A stretch of DNA of 64,000 nt, taken from assembly GCF_004803715.2 (NCBI RefSeq), contig NZ_CP039383.2, positions 1,674,001 through 1,738,000 of the forward strand, read 5' to 3'. The position numbers were made by a program, and so were the translations under genes. Source of the stretch: Luteimonas yindakuii (lineage in GTDB: Bacteria; Pseudomonadota; Gammaproteobacteria; Xanthomonadales; Xanthomonadaceae). Positions 16,806-25,659 of this stretch are shown here, one piece after another (position 1 is the stretch's first letter; every line of letters starts with the position of its first letter). The notes below the pieces were generated by a model. The model did no database searches. It had not been told where the DNA came from and saw only the letters and a program-made list of their open reading frames with translations.

Positions 16806-18098
16806 ATGACCGACCTGCTCTCCGACGACCACGCGCGCGAACTCGACGCGGGCGATCCGCTTGCGGCGCTGCGCCGCGAATTCCACCTGCCCCGCCATGG
16901 CAATGGCGAACAGGCCTACTTCTGCGGCAATTCACTGGGCCTGCAGCCGCGCGGTGCGCGCGCGCATGTCGAGGAAGTGCTCGACAAGTGGGCACATGAG
17001 GCCGTGGAGGGCCATTTCCGCGGCCAGGCGCAATGGATGCCCTACCACGAGCTGGTTACCGCACCGCTTGCCGCGGTCGTCGGTGCCGGGCCTGCCGAGG
17101 TGGTGGCGATGAACTCGCTCACCGCCAACCTCCACCTGCTGATGGTGAGCTTCTACCGGCCCACCGCGGAGCGCCCGGCGATCCTGATCGAGGCCGGCGC
17201 GTTCCCTTCGGACCGCCATGCGGTGGCCTCGCAGATCCGCTTCCACGGCTTCGACCCCGCCACCGACCTGATCGAACTCGAGCCCGACCTGCCCGGCGGC
17301 ACGCTGTCGATGGCGGCGATCGCCGACGCCATCGAACGCCACGGCCCACGGCTTGCGCTGGTGCTGTGGCCCGGCGTGCAGTACCGCACCGGACAGGCCT
17401 TCGACCTCGCGGAGATCACACGCCTCGGCCATGTCGCCGGAGCGATGGTGGGCTTCGACCTCGCCCATGCGGCGGGCAACCTGCCGCTGCAACTGCATGA
17501 CGCGAACGCCGACTTCGCCGTGTGGTGCCACTACAAGTACCTCAACAGCGGGCCTGGCGCGGTAGCGGGCGCCTTCGTCCACGCACGCCATGCGCGTACC
17601 GACCGGCCGCGCTTCGCCGGCTGGTGGGGCCACGACAGGTCCACGCGCTTCCGCATGGGTCCGGAGTTCGTGCCCACGCCCGGTGCCGAAGGCTGGCAAC
17701 TTAGCAACCCGCCGATCCTGGGCCTGGCGCCGTTGCGCGCCTCGCTGGATCTGTTCGCCCGCGCCGGCATGGACGCGTTGCGTGCACGATCGGAACGCCT
17801 GACCGGCTACCTGGAATCGCTGGTGCGCACGCAACTCGACGACACGCTGGAGATCCTCACGCCGGCCGATCCCGCGCAGCGCGGCTGCCAGCTGTCGCTG
17901 CGGGTGCGCGCCGGCCGCGATGCCGGTCGTGTCCTGTTCGACCACCTCGCCGCCGATGGCGTACTCGGCGACTGGCGCGAACCCGATGTGATCCGCATTT
18001 CGCCGGCCCCGCTCTACAACTCGCATGCCGATGTGCTGCGCTTTGCCCGCAGCGCGCTGTCATGGCGCGATGGAAGCGGCGTGGGGGCGGTGTCGTGA
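16806..18098 (+). CDS. kynU: Kynureninase
   Basis: KynU is a PLP enzyme that splits kynurenine or 3-hydroxykynurenine into anthranilate or 3-hydroxyanthranilate plus alanine. The 430-residue fold-type I enzyme shows FCGNSLGLQPRGA at the N-terminus, GFDLAHAAGNLPL with the PLP-contacting Asp, and the Schiff-base Lys in WCHYKYLNSGPG. Length is typical (about 420). A gap of 140 bp with no clear feature separates it from ACMSD. It overlaps kmo by 4 nt, so they are translationally coupled. Confidence 0.96.
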   Translation: MTDLLSDDHARELDAGDPLAALRREFHLPRHGNGEQAYFCGNSLGLQPRGARAHVEEVLDKWAHEAVEGHFRGQAQWMPYHELVTAPLAAVVGAGPAEVVAMNSLTANLHLLMVSFYRPTAERPAILIEAGAFPSDRHAVASQIRFHGFDPATDLIELEPDLPGGTLSMAAIADAIERHGPRLALVLWPGVQYRTGQAFDLAEITRLGHVAGAMVGFDLAHAAGNLPLQLHDANADFAVWCHYKYLNSGPGAVAGAFVHARHARTDRPRFAGWWGHDRSTRFRMGPEFVPTPGAEGWQLSNPPILGLAPLRASLDLFARAGMDALRARSERLTGYLESLVRTQLDDTLEILTPADPAQRGCQLSLRVRAGRDAGRVLFDHLAADGVLGDWREPDVIRISPAPLYNSHADVLRFARSALSWRDGSGVGAVS

Positions 18099-19462
18099 AG
18101 CCCGCCGCCGGCCAGCGCATCGTGATCGTCGGCGCGGGCCTCGCCGGGGCGCTGCTCGGCGCCCTGCTTGCCCGTCAGGGCTGGCAGGTGGAGCTCCATG
18201 AGAAACGTGGCGACCCGCGCCAACAGGGTTATGCCGGCGGCCGCTCGATCAACCTCGCGCTCGCCGAGCGCGGACGCCATGCACTGCGAGAGGCCGACGC
18301 CGACGAGGCGGTGATGCGACACGCGGTGATGATGCGCGGCCGCATGGTGCATTTCGCCGACGGCACCCAGCAGCTGCAGCGTTACGGCCGCGATGATTCC
18401 GAAGTGATCTGGTCCGTGCACCGTGGGGACCTCAACATCACCCTGCTCGGGATCGCCGAGGCCGCCGGCGCGCATCTGCATTTCGACAGCCGCCTGGATA
18501 CGGTCGACTTCGATTCCCGCCGCGCCTGCTTCATCGACGATCGCGACGGCGGTGCGGTGGAGGTCGCATTCGACGCCCTGATCGGCGCCGACGGCGCCGG
18601 TTCGGCGCTGCGCGCGGCGATCACAGCGGTGACCGATCTTGGCGAACGGGTCGAGCCGCTGGGCCACTCGTATCGCGAACTGGTGATCCCACCAGCCGAG
18701 GACGGAGGCTTCCGCATCGAGCCCAACGCCCTGCACATCTGGCCGCGCGGCGACTACATGTGCATCGCCCTGCCCAACGACGAGCGCACCTTCACCGTCA
18801 CCCTGTTCATGCCCAACCATGGCGATCCGGGCTTCAACACCGTGCGTACGCCGGCACAGGCCCGCGCGCTGTTCGAGCGCGACTTCGCCGATGCGCTCGA
18901 GTTGATCCCGGACCTCGAAGCGGACTGGCAGGCCAACCCGGTCGGCATGCTGGCCACGCTGTATCTGGATCGCTGGTCGCTGGATGGTCGCGCGGTGCTG
19001 ATGGGCGACGCCGCGCACGCGATGGTGCCGTTCCACGGCCAGGGCATGAACTGCGCGTTCGAGGACTGCGTGTCGCTGGCGCGCCATATCGCCGGCGCGG
19101 ACTCGTTCGAGGCCGCGTTCGCCGCCTTCGAGGTCGAGCGCAAGCCGAATGCCGAGGCGATCCAGCACATGGCGCTGGAGAACTACTACGAGATGCGCGA
19201 CCGCGTCGACGATGCCGATTACCTGCTCCAGCGCGCCCTCGAACTCGTCCTGCAGGAACGCCACGCCGGCCGCTTCGTACCGCACTACGCGATGGTGACC
19301 TTCATGCGCATCCCGTACCGGGTGGCGTTCGAACGCAGCGAGGTGCAGCGCCAGCTGCTGCGCGAGGCGACGGCCGGCATCGAGTCGCTCGACGCGATCG
19401 ACTGGGACACGCTCGACGCACACGTGCGCGAACGCCTGGACGTGCTGGACCCGGAACGCTGA
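18095..19462 (+). CDS. kmo: Kynurenine 3-monooxygenase
   Basis: KMO is an FAD enzyme that hydroxylates kynurenine at C3 using NADPH and O2. The 455-residue protein has the FAD fingerprint IVIVGAGLAGALLGALLA, the GADGAGSALR segment, and the second FAD motif LMGDAAHAMVPFHGQGMNCAFED. Bacterial KMO has about 460 residues. The GTG at 18095 overlaps the kynU stop (GTGA) and gives MKPAAGQRIVIVGAG, a normal FAD-protein start. The upstream ATG at 18062 would be inside kynU. Its C-terminal membrane-proximal region is like Pseudomonas KMO. Confidence 0.95.
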   Translation: MKPAAGQRIVIVGAGLAGALLGALLARQGWQVELHEKRGDPRQQGYAGGRSINLALAERGRHALREADADEAVMRHAVMMRGRMVHFADGTQQLQRYGRDDSEVIWSVHRGDLNITLLGIAEAAGAHLHFDSRLDTVDFDSRRACFIDDRDGGAVEVAFDALIGADGAGSALRAAITAVTDLGERVEPLGHSYRELVIPPAEDGGFRIEPNALHIWPRGDYMCIALPNDERTFTVTLFMPNHGDPGFNTVRTPAQARALFERDFADALELIPDLEADWQANPVGMLATLYLDRWSLDGRAVLMGDAAHAMVPFHGQGMNCAFEDCVSLARHIAGADSFEAAFAAFEVERKPNAEAIQHMALENYYEMRDRVDDADYLLQRALELVLQERHAGRFVPHYAMVTFMRIPYRVAFERSEVQRQLLREATAGIESLDAIDWDTLDAHVRERLDVLDPER

Positions 19463-19518
19463 TGCCATCCAGCTTTCTTTTCTACGATCGCGCCAGGTGC
19501 ACGCCCCGACGCGATTGA
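19462..19518 (+). pseudogene. Degenerate copy of the sbcB 5' end (18-codon ORF)
   Basis: The frame MPSSFLFYDRARCTPRRD starts at the ATGA overlap with the kmo stop and ends at 19516-19518. Its first 28 nt match the first 28 nt of the real sbcB start at 19573 at 24 positions (MPSSFLFYD versus MSSNFLFYD). After that the sequences diverge. This looks like a partial duplication or a relic of an earlier sbcB start. A leader peptide is the alternative. Confidence 0.5.
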
Positions 19519-19572
19519 AACGATGCCGTCGCCACGGCCGCCGCCAGTGACTCGCCCGGGACACCGCTTTTC

Positions 19573-21015
19573 ATGTCATCCAACTTCCTCTTCTACGATC
19601 TCGAAACCTTCGGCAGCGACCCCCGCCGTACGCGGATCGCCCAGTTCGCGGCGATCCGCACCAACGAGTCGCTGGAGGAGATCGAAGCGCCGATCGACAT
19701 CCTGGTGCGCCCCGCCGACGACCTGCTGCCGTCGCCCGGCGCGACCCTGGTCACCGGCATCGAGCCACAACGCGCCCTGCGCGACGGCATCCGCGAGGCC
19801 GAGGCCTTCGCCCTGATCCAGGAAGCAATGGCGCAGCCGCGCACCTGCAGCGTCGGCTACAACTCGCTGCGTTTCGACGACGAATTTATCCGCTGTGGGC
19901 TGTACCGCAACTTCCACGATCCCTACGAACGCGAGTGGCGCGGCGGCAACTCGCGCTGGGACCTGCTGGACGTGATGCGGCTGGCGCACGCGCTGCGGCC
20001 CGGCGGCATCACCTGGCCGCGCCGCGAGGACGGCGCCACCTCCTTCCGCCTCGAACACCTGGCCACGGCCAACGACGTGCGCGTCGGCGATGCACACGAA
20101 GCGGTGTCCGACGTGCGCGCCCTGATCGGCATGGCGCGGCGGCTGCGCCAGTCGCAGCCACGGCTGTGGGACTACGCACTGCGCCTGCGCGACAAGCGCC
20201 ATGCGGCGTCGCTGCTCGACACCGTGGCGATGCAACCGGTGCTGCACGTCTCCCAGCGCTATCCGGCGTCGCGGATGTGCGCCGCCGCGGTGCTGCCGCT
20301 GACGCGCCATCCGCGCATCGACGGTCGCGTGATCGTCTTCGACCTCGAAGGCGAACCCGAACGCCTGCTCGACCTTGAGCCCGAGGAGATCGCCGACCGC
20401 CTGTACACGCCGGCGCGTGACCTGCCGGAGGGCGAGACCCGCATCCCGCTGAAGGAGGTCCACCTCAACCGTTGTCCGTCGCTGGTGGCCTGGCGCCACC
20501 TCACCCATGCCGACCTGGAGCGCCTTTGCATCGACGATGCGCTGGTGCAGGCGCGCGCGGAACGCCTGCGCGGTGTCGGGCCGGCGCTGGCGGAGAAGGT
20601 CCGACGTGTCTACGCCGTAGAAGCCGAGCGCGCGCTTTCCGATGCCGACGGCGCGATCTACGACGGCTTCCTCGGCGACGGCGACCGCAAGCGCTGCGCC
20701 GAGGTGCGCGCAACCCCGCCGGACCAGCTCGGCACGCGTAGCTTCGGCTTCCAGGACCCGCGCCTGGACGAGCTGCTGTTCCGCTATCGCGCACGCAACT
20801 GGCCGGAGCTTCTGGGCACGGACGAGCGCGTGCGTTGGGATGCCTACCGCCGCCAGCGCCTGGCCGAGGGCAGCGACCTGTCCGAGAACTCGCTGCCGGG
20901 TTTCTTCGGCGAGATCGCCCAGTTGCGTGTCGCCCACGCCGGCAATGGCAGCGTCCAGGTGCTGCTGGACCGGCTCGAGAGCTGGGGCCGGGGGATCGCG
21001 GCGTCGCTCCAATAG
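19573..21015 (+). CDS. sbcB: Exodeoxyribonuclease I
   Basis: ExoI degrades single-stranded DNA 3' to 5' and acts in recombination and mismatch repair. The 480-residue protein has the DEDDh exonuclease core: the first Asp and Glu in FLFYDLETFGSDP, GYNSLRFDDEF, and the HEAVSDVRALIGMARRL segment. It also has the SH3-like and C-terminal helical domains that make the family about 475 residues. The start at 19573 is preceded, 111 bp upstream, by a decayed copy of the same start region. Confidence 0.96.
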   Translation: MSSNFLFYDLETFGSDPRRTRIAQFAAIRTNESLEEIEAPIDILVRPADDLLPSPGATLVTGIEPQRALRDGIREAEAFALIQEAMAQPRTCSVGYNSLRFDDEFIRCGLYRNFHDPYEREWRGGNSRWDLLDVMRLAHALRPGGITWPRREDGATSFRLEHLATANDVRVGDAHEAVSDVRALIGMARRLRQSQPRLWDYALRLRDKRHAASLLDTVAMQPVLHVSQRYPASRMCAAAVLPLTRHPRIDGRVIVFDLEGEPERLLDLEPEEIADRLYTPARDLPEGETRIPLKEVHLNRCPSLVAWRHLTHADLERLCIDDALVQARAERLRGVGPALAEKVRRVYAVEAERALSDADGAIYDGFLGDGDRKRCAEVRATPPDQLGTRSFGFQDPRLDELLFRYRARNWPELLGTDERVRWDAYRRQRLAEGSDLSENSLPGFFGEIAQLRVAHAGNGSVQVLLDRLESWGRGIAASLQ

Positions 21016-21132
21016 CTGGGCTGGCCTCGACAGCCCTGGAGTCGGGACAGCACGGGCAGGACGGACTCACGGGTGAAGCGGCGTTCTGCGGCACCACCCT
21101 AGAATGCCGGCACATCCCCGCTGCGGTGAACG

Positions 21133-21819
21133 ATGCCCGCCTATTTTTCCGACCAGTCGCTCCGTTTCCTGCACAACCTCGCGCGCCACAACGAGCGCGA
21201 CTGGTTCCATGCGCACAAGGCCGACTACGAAACGCACGTACGCGAGCCGTTCCAGCGCCTGCTGGCCGACCTGCAGCCCGATCTCACCGCGGTCAGCCTG
21301 CAGTTCCGTGCCGATCCGCGGCCGGTGGGCGGTTCGCTGTTCCGCATCCACCGTGACACCCGCTACGCCCACGACAAGTCGCCCTACAAGCGCTGGCAGG
21401 GCGCGAAGCTCTTCCATGCGCGCCATCGCGAAGTGCCGACGCCGTCGTGGTACATCCACCTGCAGCCCGGGGAGAATTTCCTCGCCGCCGGCATCTGGCA
21501 TCCGGAGACGCCGGTGCTGCGCCGGATCCGCCAGTTCCTGGTCGACAACCCGCAGGGCTGGCGTCGCGCCGCGCACGACCCGGCGCTGCAACGCCGCTGG
21601 CGCCTGTCGGGCGACGAGATGCTGGTGCGGGTGCCGCGCGGTTATCCCGACGACTTCGAGTTCCGCGACGATCTGCGCCGGCGCAACTTCGTCATCGTGC
21701 GTGCGCTCGACGATGCCACCATGACCGGCCCGCGGCTGCGCCAGACCATCGCCCGCGAACTGGCCGCGACCGCGCCGTTCATGGATTACCTCTGCGCCGC
21801 ACTGGACCTGGAGTTCTGA
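21133..21819 (+). CDS. DUF2461 (TIGR02453) family protein
   Basis: A conserved 228-residue cytoplasmic protein of unknown biochemical function. Family features are visible: FLHNLARHNERDWFHAHKADY at the N-terminus, FRIHRDTRYAHDKSPYKRWQG in the middle, and YIHLQPGENFLAAGIWHPE. Length is typical. A -10-like TAGAAT lies at 21100-21105, giving a leader of about 20 nt. The neighbours (exonuclease I before, DUF2939 after) give no functional clue. Confidence 0.88.
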   Translation: MPAYFSDQSLRFLHNLARHNERDWFHAHKADYETHVREPFQRLLADLQPDLTAVSLQFRADPRPVGGSLFRIHRDTRYAHDKSPYKRWQGAKLFHARHREVPTPSWYIHLQPGENFLAAGIWHPETPVLRRIRQFLVDNPQGWRRAAHDPALQRRWRLSGDEMLVRVPRGYPDDFEFRDDLRRRNFVIVRALDDATMTGPRLRQTIARELAATAPFMDYLCAALDLEF

Positions 21820-21883
21820 TGCCCGGCTCTATCCCGACCATTGCTGTGGCTGCCACCGCAACCCGGGCTCACGGAGCGCCGGC

Positions 21884-22432
21884 ATGAAGCGCACGCGGGC
21901 GCGGTGGCTGCCCTGGGCCGTTGTCGCGGTCCTGCTGGCAGTGCTGGGCTATGCCGTCGCGGGACCGTGGCTGACCATCCGCGGCATCGAGCAGGCGATC
22001 CGCAACGACGACACCCGTGCCCTCGCCCGCCAGGTGGATTTCCCCGCCCTGCGCGCCAACCTCAGGGCGCAGGCCGACGACCACATCGCAAGGCAATACG
22101 GTGATCGTGCACAGGGGAGCGTGTTCAGGCGCCTTGGCCTGCGGGTGGCCAGTGGCCTTGCCGGCGGCGTGGTCGATGCGATGGCCACGCCGGTGGGACT
22201 GGCAGCGCTGATGGAGGGGCGCCGTGTGTGGTCGCGTCTCGAGGGCTCGCCACCGGCGCGCAGCCTCGACGGTAGCCAGCACCCCGAGCCGTTCCGCGAC
22301 GCGCGCTACCGCTACGAATCGACCTCGCGCTTCACCGTGACCATCGACGACGAGCGCGGCCGGCCGCTGGTGTTCGTGCTGACCCGCAAGGGCCTGCACT
22401 GGCGGCTGTCGGATATCCGCATCTCGCCGTGA
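21884..22432 (+). CDS. DUF2939 domain protein, membrane-anchored
   Basis: The 182-residue product has one N-terminal membrane anchor (LPWAVVAVLLAVLGYAVAGPWLTI, residues 9-32). A periplasmic part of DUF2939 type follows, with IRGIEQAIRNDDTRALARQVDFPALRANL and the later GLAGGVVDAMATPVGLAALM. The C-terminal half (YRYESTSRFTVTIDDERGRPLVFVLTRKG) resembles the second domain of these proteins. The function is not known. It lies 64 bp downstream of the DUF2461 gene. Confidence 0.82.
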   Translation: MKRTRARWLPWAVVAVLLAVLGYAVAGPWLTIRGIEQAIRNDDTRALARQVDFPALRANLRAQADDHIARQYGDRAQGSVFRRLGLRVASGLAGGVVDAMATPVGLAALMEGRRVWSRLEGSPPARSLDGSQHPEPFRDARYRYESTSRFTVTIDDERGRPLVFVLTRKGLHWRLSDIRISP

Positions 22433-22493
22433 GCGCTGCCGCGTCTGCTCGAGACCGGGTGCGGGCCCGTCCTCCCCAGCGGGCCATGAGACC

Positions 22494-23705
22494 GTGAGCC
22501 ACCCGACCCGCGGGCCTGCCCAGGCGCCCGTGCGGGAAGTGTTCCGCATCTTCCTCGTCCTGGGACTCACTTCGTTCGGTGGGCCGATCGCGCATCTGGC
22601 ATACCTGCGCCGGGAGTTCGTCGAGCGCCGCCACTGGCTCGACGATGAGGGGTTCGCGCAGCTGATCGCCGTGTGCCAGTTCCTGCCAGGCCCCGCGAGC
22701 AGCCAGCTTGGATTCGCCATCGGCCTCGATCGTGCTGGCTGGAGGGGCGCACTGGCGGCATTCGCTGGCTTTACCCTGCCCTCGGCGTTGCTGATGTTCG
22801 CGCTGGCCATGCTCGCGCCGGCGCTTGCAGGAAATGCCGTGACTGGAAGCATCGTGCAGGGGCTGAAGCTTGTTGCCGTGGCTGTGGTTGCCCACGGACT
22901 GCTGGGGATGGCCAGGCAGCTTGTACCGGATGTGGCACGCGCTGCCATTGCTGCCAGCGCGGTGGCACTCGTGCTGTTGTCGGGCGGCCCCTGGAGCCAG
23001 TTGTTCGCGGTGGCCCTGGGGGCGTTGCTCGGCCTGGCGTTCTGCGGCCACGTCCGCGGCCCTGCGGCCATCGGCCAACGCTGGCATGTCGGACACAGTG
23101 CCGCGCTGGTCTGCCTGCTGACCTTCGCCGCGTTGCTCGCGCTTGCGCTGGCCGTGCCGCCCTCGCCTGCACCCGGCGTGGCCGGGCTTCTCGCTGCGTT
23201 CTATCGAACCGGTGCGCTGGTCTTCGGCGGCGGCCACGTCGTGCTGCCGTTGCTGCAACAGGCCGTGGTGGAGCCGGGCTGGCTCGACGCGGATGCGTTC
23301 CTCACCGGGTATGGCGCGGCACAGGCGCTGCCGGGGCCGATGTTCGCTCTGTCGGCCTACCTCGGTGCGGGGATCAATGCCGGGCTTCCTCCAGCGGCCT
23401 CGGCGGGCCTCGCCCTGGGGGCGATCTTTTTCCCGGGATTCCTGCTGGTGACCGCCACGTTGCCGGGTTGGACGCGCATGCTCGCCCGGCCGGTCGCAGC
23501 CAGGGCCGTGGCCGGTATCAATGCGGCCGTGGTCGGCCTGCTTGCGGCAGCGCTGTATGACCCGCTGTGGGTGACGGCGATCCATGGCCCGGCGGATTTG
23601 CTCGTCGCTGCCGGCGCAGCCGCACTGCTGCTGACCGGACGGGTCGCGGTGCCCTGGGTCGTGCTGTTGTGCGTTGTCGCGGCTGCGATCACGGGAGCTA
23701 TCTGA
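22494..23705 (+). CDS. chrA: Chromate transporter ChrA (CHR family, long form)
   Basis: This is an inner-membrane chromate exporter driven by proton-motive force. The 403-residue protein has two homologous CHR halves. The N-terminal half carries SFGGPIAHLAYLRREFV and VCQFLPGPASSQLGFAIG. The C-terminal half carries LVFGGGHVVLPLLQQAVV and GYGAAQALPGPMFALSAYLG. About 10-12 membrane segments are expected. The GTG start at 22494 begins MSHPTRGPAQAPVREVFRIF. No chrB regulator is near, so the physiological anion may not be chromate. Confidence 0.9.
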   Translation: MSHPTRGPAQAPVREVFRIFLVLGLTSFGGPIAHLAYLRREFVERRHWLDDEGFAQLIAVCQFLPGPASSQLGFAIGLDRAGWRGALAAFAGFTLPSALLMFALAMLAPALAGNAVTGSIVQGLKLVAVAVVAHGLLGMARQLVPDVARAAIAASAVALVLLSGGPWSQLFAVALGALLGLAFCGHVRGPAAIGQRWHVGHSAALVCLLTFAALLALALAVPPSPAPGVAGLLAAFYRTGALVFGGGHVVLPLLQQAVVEPGWLDADAFLTGYGAAQALPGPMFALSAYLGAGINAGLPPAASAGLALGAIFFPGFLLVTATLPGWTRMLARPVAARAVAGINAAVVGLLAAALYDPLWVTAIHGPADLLVAAGAAALLLTGRVAVPWVVLLCVVAAAITGAI

Positions 23706-23733
23706 CGCAGCGGCAGCCTTGCCTCTCTGGCGT

Positions 23734-24690
23734 CTACTTCGCAGCAGGAACCTTCGGCAGGTTGGAAATCCCGTGCGGCACATGGCCGGCGGTCACGTGC
23801 TGGCGCGCGGAATCGATGTTGTGCAGGGAGTCGTCGAAGAAGATGTCGGCGCCGAACGCTTCCAGGAACGGGCCCTTCGGTCGCCCGCCGAGGAACAGTG
23901 CCTCGTCCAGCCGCACGCCCCATTCGCGCAGGGTGCGGATCACGCGCTCATGTGCCGGCGCCGAACGCGCAGTGACCAGTGCGGTACGGATCGGTGCGTC
24001 GGGGCCGGCCGGGAACGCCTCCTGCAAGTCATGCAGCGCCGACAGGAAGCCGCGGAACGGGCCGCCGGACAGCGCCTCGCGGGCACGCTCGCGCTCGTGG
24101 CGATGGAAGGCCTCGATTCCGCTTTCCTGCGACACCCGCTCGCCTTCGTCGCCGAAGATCACCGCGTCGCCATCGAAGGCGATGCGGATCTGCGCGCGCG
24201 CACTGGTCGCGGCCTCGCCCGCCCGCGCCGGTGGCGGCAGCGCCGCGCTCGGCAGGATGGTCGCCGCTGCAATGCCGTCTGCAAGCGCGCGGCGCACCGA
24301 CTCCGGGTTCGCGGACAGCAGCAGCTGCGCGCCGAACGGGCGGATATAGGGCCAGGTCGGCTCACCCGAGGTGAACGTCGCGCGCGAGATCGGCAGCCCG
24401 TGGTGCTGGATCGAGTTGAAGATGCGCAGCCCGGTATCGGCCGAGTTGCGCGACAGCAGGATCACCTCGACATGTGGTGCGTCGGGCGGCGCGGACTCGT
24501 TCAGTGCCAGCAGCTTGCGCACCAGCGCGAAGGCGATGCCCGGCGGCAGGATGTCGTCCTCGTGGGTGCGCTGGTAGTTCGAGTAGGCCTCGATGCCTTC
24601 CTCCTCGAACAGCGCATGGCTGTCCTCGAGGTCGAACAGCGCGCGCGAGGAGATCGCGATGGTCAGCGTGGAGACGGATGGAATCGACAT
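23734..24690 (-). CDS. Cytosolic 5'-nucleotidase (PF06189 family)
   Basis: It is predicted to dephosphorylate nucleoside 5'-monophosphates in the cytoplasm. The 318-residue protein begins LTIAISSRALFDLEDSHALFEEEG, the typical family N-terminus with DLE. It continues with VILLSRNSADTGLRIFNSIQHHGL, IRIAFDGDAVIFGDEGE, and a C-terminal DEALFLGGRPKGPFLEAFGADIFFDDS with HAD-like acidic residues. It resembles vertebrate cN-I-type proteins. It is next to nadK with a gap of about 50 nt, suggesting a nucleotide-metabolism unit. Confidence 0.88.
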   Translation of the reverse strand: MSIPSVSTLTIAISSRALFDLEDSHALFEEEGIEAYSNYQRTHEDDILPPGIAFALVRKLLALNESAPPDAPHVEVILLSRNSADTGLRIFNSIQHHGLPISRATFTSGEPTWPYIRPFGAQLLLSANPESVRRALADGIAAATILPSAALPPPARAGEAATSARAQIRIAFDGDAVIFGDEGERVSQESGIEAFHRHERERAREALSGGPFRGFLSALHDLQEAFPAGPDAPIRTALVTARSAPAHERVIRTLREWGVRLDEALFLGGRPKGPFLEAFGADIFFDDSLHNIDSARQHVTAGHVPHGISNLPKVPAAK

Positions 24691-24738
24691 GGGCCGATTA
24701 TGCGGCCCGCGCGGCGCATGCCGTGAGACGCCGGCCCA

Positions 24739-25506
24739 TCAGGCCATGAACTGCTCGCTCAGGATCCGCTCCTCGAGGTTGTGCTCGGGATCGAACAGCA
24801 GCGTGACCTGGCGCTCGCGTGCCTCGCGGATGCGCACCTCGATCACGTCACGCACCTCGTGCGAATCGGCGGTCGCACTGACCGGGCGCTTGTAGGGATC
24901 GAGCACGCGGAATACGACCTCGGTGTCGGCGCGCAGGATCGCGCCGCGCCAGCGTCGCGGGCGGAACGGCGCGATCGGCGTCAGCGCGACCACGCCGCTG
25001 CCCAGCGGCAGGATCGGCCCGTGCGCGGAGTAGTTGTACGCGGTGCTGCCCGCGGGCGATGCCACCAACACGCCGTCGCAGATCAGCTCCTCGAGGCGGG
25101 TGCGGCCGTTGAGTTCGATGCTCAGGTGCGCGGCCTGCCGCGTCTGCCGCAGCAGAGACACCTCGTTGTAGGCCAGCGAGCCGACGCTGGTGCCGGATTC
25201 GGTCAGCGCCACCATTTCCAGCGGCCGCAGCGTGGCGGGTTCGGCGGCGGCGATACGTTCGAGCAGGCTGTCGCTGCGGTGGTGGTTCATCAGGAAGCCG
25301 ACCGTGCCGAGCTTCATCCCGAACACCGGCTTGCCCAGGGCCCCGTGGCGATGCAGCGTCTGCAGCATGAAACCGTCGCCGCCGAGCGCACACAGCACGT
25401 CGGCGTCCTCGGGGGCATGGCTGCCGTGCTCGGCGACCAGCGCCTCCAGCGCAACGCGCGCGTGCTCGGCAGGGCTGGCGAGGAAGGCAATGCGCGGCGC
25501 GGACAT
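24739..25506 (-). CDS. nadK: NAD kinase
   Basis: NadK phosphorylates NAD+ to NADP+. The 255-residue protein carries the kinase motif [13 protein letters not shown] near residue 42, [17 protein letters not shown] and the ligand-binding [22 protein letters not shown]. It is shorter than E. coli NadK (292) but within the Xanthomonadaceae range. It lies downstream of gdh on the same strand after a terminator-like hairpin and directly before the 5'-nucleotidase. Confidence 0.93.
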   Translation of the reverse strand: MSAPRIAFLASPAEHARVALEALVAEHGSHAPEDADVLCALGGDGFMLQTLHRHGALGKPVFGMKLGTVGFLMNHHRSDSLLERIAAAEPATLRPLEMVALTESGTSVGSLAYNEVSLLRQTRQAAHLSIELNGRTRLEELICDGVLVASPAGSTAYNYSAHGPILPLGSGVVALTPIAPFRPRRWRGAILRADTEVVFRVLDPYKRPVSATADSHEVRDVIEVRIREARERQVTLLFDPEHNLEERILSEQFMA

Positions 25507-25581
25507 CCGACGGCTCCCGATGGGTCGCGGGCAGGATAACGCGGGCGACGCCGCGACAGGCGCCCGCCCGCCGCAAACGAC

Positions 25582-25610
25582 GATGCCCGCGGCCTTGGCA
25601 CGCGGGCATC
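25582..25610 (-). terminator. Terminator hairpin after glutamate dehydrogenase
   Basis: GATGCCCGCG (25582-25591) and CGCGGGCATC (25601-25610) form a perfect 10-bp stem with a 9-nt loop. GTCGTTTGC follows on the transcribed strand. It lies 50 bp past the gdh stop. Confidence 0.7.
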
Positions 25611-25659
25611 CCGTTCCACCGGTCCGCCGGACTGGCCGACGGACCGTTTGCGGGCCGGA

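Noticed and set aside
22494..23705. Chromate resistance island
   Set aside because: No chrB, mobile element or composition change is near, so it looks like a core chromosomal transporter.
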